Part shown: in pieces, positions 55,494-61,071 of the stretch
Position numbering within the stretch: position 1 is the first letter of the stretch
Layout of the letters: every line of letters begins with the position of its first letter
NCBI RefSeq assembly: GCF_900116375.1
Contig: NZ_UETB01000008.1
Location: forward strand, 1 to 64,000
From: Georgenia satyanarayanai
GTDB taxonomy: Bacteria; Actinomycetota; Actinomycetes; Actinomycetales; Actinomycetaceae
Length of the DNA: 64,000 bases
Direction: 5' to 3'
Position numbers and translations under genes: made by a program
Notes under the pieces: generated by a model
What the model was told of the DNA's origin: nothing
The model's input: only the letters and a program-made list of their open reading frames with translations
Databases searched by the model: none

Positions 55494-57517
55494 TCGGCCA
55501 CCTCCTCGCCCGGCTCGGCGTCGTCGAGCAGCGGGTGCGCGACCTCGTCGCCGAGCGTCGCGCCACCGACCCGCAGCCCGACGACCCCTTCCGCGGGCTC
55601 TACTTCAGCGAGGAGATGGTCACCCGACTGCTCGAGTCGGGACCGCCCGTCCCTCGCCCGCCCACGGACCCGAGCGGGTTCGCCGCAGCGGAGGCCCTCG
55701 CCGACGCCGCCGAGGCGCGTGGGGAACGCGTGCGGCTGCGCGAGCTCAGCCGCCACTTCGGCCTCACGCCGCTCGACGAGGAGCTCCTGCTCGTCGCTCT
55801 CGCCGGGGACCTCGACGTCCGCTTCGAGGCGCTCTACGGCTACCTCAACGACGACGTCACGCGCCGCCGGCCCAGCGTCGAGGTGGCCCTGGCGCTGTGC
55901 GGGGTGCCGCTGGCCGCCGCCGAGGTCCGAGCCCGCCTCCTCCACGGCCCGCTGACGACGGCGCGGCTGCTCACCGTCGAGGACGGCGAGCGTGCCTTCG
56001 CCGGGCGCTCGCTGCGGGTGCCGGACCGCGTCGTCGGGCACCTCCTCGGTGACGACACGCCCGACCCCGCCGTTGCCCCCCTCCTGCGTGAGCTCCCCGA
56101 CGTCGCGTGGGGCGAGCCCGCGCCGCTCGCCCGCGCCCTGGAGGAGGGCACGTGCCTGGTCTACCTGCGCGAGCCGGCCACCGGGTCGGGCCGGGCCCTG
56201 GCGGTGCGGGCCCTCCACGGGAGCGGACGGGGCGCCGTCCACGTCGACCTCACGGTGCTCGCGGCCCAGCCCGAGCCGGTCGAGCTGACCCGGCTGGTGC
56301 TGCGCGAGGCCCGCCTGCGGGGCGCCGGGCTCGTCGTCGGGCCGGTCGAGACGCCCCCGGCGGGGGTGCTCGACGTCCTCACCGCCGGGGAGGCACCCGT
56401 GCTGCTCGTCGGGGACCGCAGCTGGGACCCGGCGTGGTCGGCGCAGGTGCCGCTCCTCGTCGAGGTGCCCGAGAGCACCGTCGGCGAGCGCAGCGCGCTG
56501 TGGCTGACCGAGCTCGCGGCCGACGGCGTGGGCCCGGACCAGGTGGCGGCCACCTCCCAGCTGCGGCTGCGTCCCGAGCAGGTCGTGCGCGCCGCCCAGG
56601 CCGCCCGCGTGCAGGCGCGCCTGGCCGGGGAGCGTGTCGTCGGGGTCGAGCACCTCCTCGCCGGCGCCCGCGCCGAGAACGGCACGGCCCTGGAGCGGCT
56701 GGCCCGCCGGGTGCGCCCCGCGGTGGGTTGGGCCGACCTCGTGCTGCCCGAGCCCGCCCTCACCGGCCTGCAGGAGATCGCGCTGCGGGCCCGGCACCGC
56801 GAGCAGGTCCTCGGTGACTGGCGGATGCGCCCCGGCGGCGCTCGCGGGCGCGGCGTCGTCGCCCTCTTCGCGGGCGACTCGGGCACCGGCAAGACGATGT
56901 CGGCGGAGGTCGTCGCCCAGGACCTGGGACTGGACCTGTACGTCGTCGACCTCGCGACCGTCGTCGACAAGTACGTGGGGGAGACGGAGAAGAACCTCGA
57001 GCGGATCTTCGCCGCCGCGCAGGGCGTCAACGCGGTCCTCCTCTTCGACGAGGCCGACGCCGTCTTCGGCAAACGCTCGGAGGTCAAGGACGCGCACGAC
57101 CGCTACGCCAACATCGAGAGCGCCTACCTCCTCCAGCGGCTGGAGAGCTTCGACGGCCTCGCCGTGCTCGCCACCAACCTGCGCGCCAACATCGACGACG
57201 CCTTCACCCGCCGGCTCGACGTCGTCGTCGACTTCCCCGTGCCCGACGTCGTCCAGCGGCGGCGGCTGTGGGACCGCTGCCTGGGCACGACGCTGCCCCG
57301 CGCCGCGGACCTCGACCTCGGCTTCTGCGCCGACACCTTCGAGCTGGCCGGGGGCGCCATCCGGTCCGCCGCCGTCACCGCCGCGTACTTCGCGGCCGAC
57401 GACGGCGGCACGGTGACGATGGGCCACGTCGTCACCGCGGTGCAGCGCGAGTACCGCAAGCTCGGGCGGCTCACCGTGCCCAGCGAGTTCGGCGGGTACT
57501 GGTCCCTCGTGCGGTGA
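55490..57517 (+). CDS. eCIS AAA+ ATPase (Pvc15-like)
   Basis: 675 aa. An N-terminal helical region (about 1-250) and a degenerate first ATPase-like part precede a full AAA+ module: Walker A GDSGTGKT (residues 462-469), Walker B VLLFDEADAVFGKRSE, and a sensor-type LAVLATNLRANIDDAF with the arginine-finger region TRRLDVVVDFP. Such ATPases are a hallmark of extracellular contractile injection systems and are thought to remodel or assemble the particle or load cargo. GTG 55490 overlaps DUF4255 by 4 bp. The N-terminal part lacks a usable Walker A. Confidence 0.92.
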   Translation: MIGHLLARLGVVEQRVRDLVAERRATDPQPDDPFRGLYFSEEMVTRLLESGPPVPRPPTDPSGFAAAEALADAAEARGERVRLRELSRHFGLTPLDEELLLVALAGDLDVRFEALYGYLNDDVTRRRPSVEVALALCGVPLAAAEVRARLLHGPLTTARLLTVEDGERAFAGRSLRVPDRVVGHLLGDDTPDPAVAPLLRELPDVAWGEPAPLARALEEGTCLVYLREPATGSGRALAVRALHGSGRGAVHVDLTVLAAQPEPVELTRLVLREARLRGAGLVVGPVETPPAGVLDVLTAGEAPVLLVGDRSWDPAWSAQVPLLVEVPESTVGERSALWLTELAADGVGPDQVAATSQLRLRPEQVVRAAQAARVQARLAGERVVGVEHLLAGARAENGTALERLARRVRPAVGWADLVLPEPALTGLQEIALRARHREQVLGDWRMRPGGARGRGVVALFAGDSGTGKTMSAEVVAQDLGLDLYVVDLATVVDKYVGETEKNLERIFAAAQGVNAVLLFDEADAVFGKRSEVKDAHDRYANIESAYLLQRLESFDGLAVLATNLRANIDDAFTRRLDVVVDFPVPDVVQRRRLWDRCLGTTLPRAADLDLGFCADTFELAGGAIRSAAVTAAYFAADDGGTVTMGHVVTAVQREYRKLGRLTVPSEFGGYWSLVR

Positions 57518-57622
57518 GCCGCCCCTTCGGGCACGTGCTGCTTCCCCTTGGGACGGACCGCGGACCCTTCAGCGGCGCGGCACCCGCTGGGACCGTGGTT
57601 CCCAGTCGACGAAGGGGTGACG

Positions 57623-58303
57623 ATGCGCGAGCACGACCAGCGGGACCCGGCCGGGGGACGGTCGACGCGGACCTCCCGGCCGGCCGCACCAGAGCCGCAC
57701 CTGCTGCGCGCCGCGACCGCCCACCGCCCGGACGTCCTCGGGGCGGAGGGCCTGCTCGAGCTGCAGCGGCTGGTGGGCAACGAGGCGACGGCTGAGGCGC
57801 TCGCGCCCGAACGGTCCCCGGTCCTCGACGTCGTCGGGTCCGGCGGCGGGCAGGCGCTTGAGCCCGAGGTCCGGCAGGACATGGAGGCCCGCCTCGGCGC
57901 CGACTTCACCGACGTCCGCGTCCACACCGGCGGTGCCGCGAGCGACTCGGCCCGCGCCGTCGGCGCCCACGCCTACACGGTGGGCTCCGACGTCGTCTTC
58001 CAGCGCTACGACCCCTCGTCGACGACGGGACGCACCATGCTCGCCCACGAGCTCACCCACGTGGTCCAGCAGCGCAGCGGGCCCGTGGACGGGACGGACA
58101 CCGGCACCGGTGTGCGGGTCTCCGACCCCGGTGACCGCTTCGAGCGGGAGGCGGCCGCCACCGCCGAGACCGCCATGTCGGCTCCGGCACAGGCGCCGGC
58201 ACAGGCGCCGCTCCAGCGGCAGGAGGACGAGGAGGAGCTGCAGGGCGCGTTCGTCCAGCGGGACGCGGCCGAGGAGGAGGAGCTGGGCGCCGATCCGGGC
58301 TGA
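57623..58303 (+). CDS. DUF4157 eCIS protein with HExxH motif
   Basis: 226 aa. The DUF4157 core is GADFTDVRVHTGGAASDSAR, followed by AHAYTVGSDVVFQ and the zinc-metallopeptidase-like H142-E-L-T-H146 in LAHELTHVVQQRSG. DUF4157 is enriched in eCIS loci, often as the N-terminal part of toxins. Here no toxin domain is fused; the C terminus is an acidic tail with repeated QR motifs (APLQRQEDEEELQGAFVQRD). It may be a stand-alone peptidase, a cargo adaptor or an orphan leader. The ATG at 57623 follows GAAGGGG; a GTG at 57617 is too close to that site. Confidence 0.88.
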   Translation: MREHDQRDPAGGRSTRTSRPAAPEPHLLRAATAHRPDVLGAEGLLELQRLVGNEATAEALAPERSPVLDVVGSGGGQALEPEVRQDMEARLGADFTDVRVHTGGAASDSARAVGAHAYTVGSDVVFQRYDPSSTTGRTMLAHELTHVVQQRSGPVDGTDTGTGVRVSDPGDRFEREAAATAETAMSAPAQAPAQAPLQRQEDEEELQGAFVQRDAAEEEELGADPG

Positions 58304-58433
58304 GCCTGCCCTCCGGGCGTGCCCCATCGTGCAGCCCGGCCTACCCGCGACGGCGGCCCGGTGTACTACGGGCGGCCGGCGCACCCACCGCACTGTTGCA
58401 CCCACACGCTTGCCGGTACCTGGAGGAACGATC

Positions 58434-59984
58434 ATGCCGACCTATCTGTCACCAGGTGTGTACGTCGAGGAGGTCGAGGCAGGGTCTCGACCGATCGAGG
58501 GCGTAGGCACCGCTGTCGCGGCCTTTGTCGGGCTCGCGGCCAAGGGACCCGTCAACGAGCCCACGCTCGTGTCCAACTGGACCCAGTTCGCCGAGACCTT
58601 CGGCGACTTCGTCCCTGGCTCCTACCTCGCCCACAGCGTCTACGGCTACTTCCTCAACGGCGGTGGCAACTGCTACGTCGTGCGGGTCGGAGCCGACGGC
58701 GGTCGCAACGGGCAGTCCGGCGCCGGCCGCAAGCAGGTCACGGGGAAGCCCGAGGCCCTCGTCGGTGGCTACCGGGTGGTGGCCAAGTCGGCCGGGACGA
58801 AGAAGATCACCGTCTCGGTCGCCGCGCCGGAGGACGACAAGGCGCCGGACGACCGCTTCCGCCTCGTCGTCAACGTCGACGGCAAGCCGGCCGAGACCTT
58901 CGACGGCCTCACCACGAAGAAGGGCGGGGACAACCTCGCCACCAAGGTGAGTGCCGAGTCCAAGGTCGTGCTCATCGAGGAGGTCGCCCAGGGCAGTGCC
59001 CTGATGAAGCCGGACAAGGGGGAGACCGAGCTCGTCGCCCCCGCCCCGGAGCCCGCACCGGTCACGACCGAGCGGCTGGGCGCCGACGACTACGTCGGGG
59101 ACGCCGCCGAGCGCACCGGCTTCGCCGGCCTCGAGGCGGTCGACGAGGTGACGATGCTCGCGGTGCCCGACCTCATGGCGGCCTACGAGCAGGGCGCGAT
59201 CGACCTGGAGACGGTCCAGGCGGTGCAGCTGGCGATGATCGCCCACTGCGAGCTCATGGGCGACCGCCTGGCGATCCTCGACCCGCCGCCCAACCTCTCC
59301 CCGCAGCAGATCAAGGACTGGCGGGTGGACGGCGCCGGCTACGACTCGAAGTACGCGGCCCTCTACTGGCCGTACATCAAGGTCTTCGACCCGGCGACGG
59401 GCAGCAACCGCTTCGTCCCGCCGTCGGGGCACGTCGCGGGCGTGTGGGCGCGCAACGACGACTCGCGCGGAGTCCACAAGGCGCCGGCCAACGAGGTCAT
59501 CCGCGGCGCGATCGCGCTGCAGACCAACCTCACCAAGGCCGAGCACGACCTCCTCAACCCCGTGGGGATCAACTGCGTGCGCAGCTTCCCCGGCCGGGGC
59601 ATCCGGATCTGGGGTGCGCGCACCCTGTCGAGCGACCCCGCGTGGCGCTACCTCAACGTGCGGCGGCTGTTCAACTACCTCGAGGAGTCCATCCTCATGG
59701 GCACGCAGTGGGTGGTCTTCGAGCCCAACGACGACGCCCTGTGGTCGCGCATCGAGCGGACGATCTCGGCGTTCCTCGTCAACGAGTGGCGCAAGGGAGC
59801 CCTGTTCGGGCTTACGCCCGACGAGGCGTTCTACGTCAAGTGCGACCGCGAGACGAACCCGGCAGAGGGGATCGACGCCGGCCAGGTCACCTGCCAGATC
59901 GGGGTCGCCCCCGTGAAGCCGGCCGAGTTCGTCATCTTCCAGCTCGCGCAGTTCTCCGGCGGCACGAGCCTCGTCTCCGAGTGA
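58434..59984 (+). CDS. Contractile tail sheath protein
   Basis: 516 aa. It starts with the classical sheath N terminus PTYLSPGVYVEEVEAGSRPI and ends with the conserved C-terminal domain NVRRLFNYLEESILMGTQWV then FEPNDDALWSRIERTISAFL and FVIFQLAQFSGG. The middle (about 95-210) is a Lys/Glu/Ala-rich insertion domain that probably decorates the outer surface. The sheath contracts to drive the inner tube through a membrane. ATG 58434 has GGAGGA upstream. A 130-bp gap before it separates it from DUF4157 and may contain a promoter, but no clear hexamers are visible. Only one sheath gene is in view. Confidence 0.96.
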   Translation: MPTYLSPGVYVEEVEAGSRPIEGVGTAVAAFVGLAAKGPVNEPTLVSNWTQFAETFGDFVPGSYLAHSVYGYFLNGGGNCYVVRVGADGGRNGQSGAGRKQVTGKPEALVGGYRVVAKSAGTKKITVSVAAPEDDKAPDDRFRLVVNVDGKPAETFDGLTTKKGGDNLATKVSAESKVVLIEEVAQGSALMKPDKGETELVAPAPEPAPVTTERLGADDYVGDAAERTGFAGLEAVDEVTMLAVPDLMAAYEQGAIDLETVQAVQLAMIAHCELMGDRLAILDPPPNLSPQQIKDWRVDGAGYDSKYAALYWPYIKVFDPATGSNRFVPPSGHVAGVWARNDDSRGVHKAPANEVIRGAIALQTNLTKAEHDLLNPVGINCVRSFPGRGIRIWGARTLSSDPAWRYLNVRRLFNYLEESILMGTQWVVFEPNDDALWSRIERTISAFLVNEWRKGALFGLTPDEAFYVKCDRETNPAEGIDAGQVTCQIGVAPVKPAEFVIFQLAQFSGGTSLVSE

Positions 59985-60017
59985 TCCAGAACCGACTGAG
60001 AAGGAAGTGAAGACGCC

Positions 60018-60467
60018 ATGCCTCTCCCAGACGCCATGGACCTCGCCCCGGCGTACTCGTTCAGCGTGACGATCGACGGGGTGCAGGTGCCCTACGTGAT
60101 GGAGGTCAGCGGGCTGAAGTCGGAGGTCGACAAGATCTCCTACCAGCACCAGGACCAGAGCGGGAAGTTCATCACCCGCCAGATGATGGGCCGGCAGAAG
60201 CCGGGGGAGTTCAAGGTCAAGCGCGGCCTGACCGACTCCAAGACCATCACCGACTGGCTCAAGAAGATCATGCAGGGCGACCTCGCCGGCGCCCGCAAGA
60301 CGGCCGCGGTGAAGATCATGTCCTCCGACGGCACGCCGGTGACGACGCTGAACTACCGCAACTGCTGGATCAAGGACGTCGAGGTCGGGGGGACGCTGAA
60401 GGCGGGGTCCACCGAGCCGATGACCGAGACGTTCACGGTCTGCTGGGACGAGATGGAGTTCGCCTGA
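60018..60467 (+). CDS. Inner tube protein (Hcp/gp19-like)
   Basis: 149 aa, the length typical of eCIS and T4-gp19-type tube proteins. It starts LPDAMDLAPAYSFSVTIDGV and contains the core EVSGLKSEVDKISYQHQDQ, FKVKRGLTDSKTITDWLKK and the last strands GGTLKAGSTEPMTETFTVCW. Hexamers stack to form the channel inside the sheath. ATG 60018 follows AAGGAAG. It ends overlapping the next start by 1 bp. eCIS loci often carry two or three tube paralogues; further copies may lie beyond the window. Confidence 0.95.
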   Translation: MPLPDAMDLAPAYSFSVTIDGVQVPYVMEVSGLKSEVDKISYQHQDQSGKFITRQMMGRQKPGEFKVKRGLTDSKTITDWLKKIMQGDLAGARKTAAVKIMSSDGTPVTTLNYRNCWIKDVEVGGTLKAGSTEPMTETFTVCWDEMEFA

Positions 60468-60913
60468 TGCGACGAGGATCCCCCGGCCTCGTGCTGCCCG
60501 AGGCGGCCGTCGAGGAGACGGCCGCCCCGGGTGGGCGCGAGACGCTGCGGACCGAGTTCGACTTCGAGCTGCCCCGCGGCTACCTCGACGCCGACGGCGT
60601 GCTCCACCGGTCCGGCACCATGCGCCTGGCCACGGCCCGCGACGAGCTGCTGCCGCTGTACGACGCGCGGGTGCAGGAGAACGCCGCCTACACCACCGTC
60701 GTCCTCCTCGGGCGGGTCATCACCCGGCTCGGCACGCTCACCACGGTGGACGGGTCGGTCGTGGAGAACATGTTCGCCTCCGACGTCGCCTTCCTCCAGG
60801 ACCTGTACCGCCGGGTCAACGCCGAGGGGCACACCCGCGCCGCGGTGACCTGCCCCGAGTGCTCCCACCGCTTCACCCTCGACCTCGCCGGTGGCCGCCT
60901 GGGGGAATCGTGA
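60467..60913 (+). CDS. eCIS tail-assembly-like protein with CxxC...H motif
   Basis: 148 aa. The core ETLRTEFDFELPRGYLDADG, then HRSGTMRLATARDELLPLYD and TVVLLGRVITRLGTLTTVD, resembles phage tail-assembly chaperone proteins. The end carries a half zinc ribbon, TCPECSHRFTLDL. It is expected at this position after the tube gene in eCIS loci and probably helps tube or tape-measure assembly, by analogy only. ATG 60467 shares one base with the tube stop. The end overlaps the next gene by 4 bp. Confidence 0.75.
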   Translation: MRRGSPGLVLPEAAVEETAAPGGRETLRTEFDFELPRGYLDADGVLHRSGTMRLATARDELLPLYDARVQENAAYTTVVLLGRVITRLGTLTTVDGSVVENMFASDVAFLQDLYRRVNAEGHTRAAVTCPECSHRFTLDLAGGRLGES

Positions 60914-61068
60914 CGTACGCGCCCGACAGCATCTACGAGGAGGTCGCGTACGTCGCCTACCACTTCCACTGGCCGCTCGACGACATCCTCGACCTCGAGC
61001 ACGCCCAGCGGCTGCGGTACGTCCGGGAGATCGCGCAGATCAACACGCGACTGTCCGAGGAGCGGTGA
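60910..61068 (+). CDS. Small eCIS protein (DUF6760-like)
   Basis: 52 aa: TYAPDSIYEEVAYVAYHFHW, then PLDDILDLEHAQRLRYVREI. It matches the short proteins that follow the tail-assembly gene in many eCIS and phage tail operons (DUF6760 type, also like the C-terminal frame-shifted product of phage tail-assembly genes). GTG 60910 overlaps the preceding stop by 4 bp, so the two may act as a pair. The next gene starts 3 bp downstream. Confidence 0.8.
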   Translation: MTYAPDSIYEEVAYVAYHFHWPLDDILDLEHAQRLRYVREIAQINTRLSEER

Positions 61069-61071
61069 GCG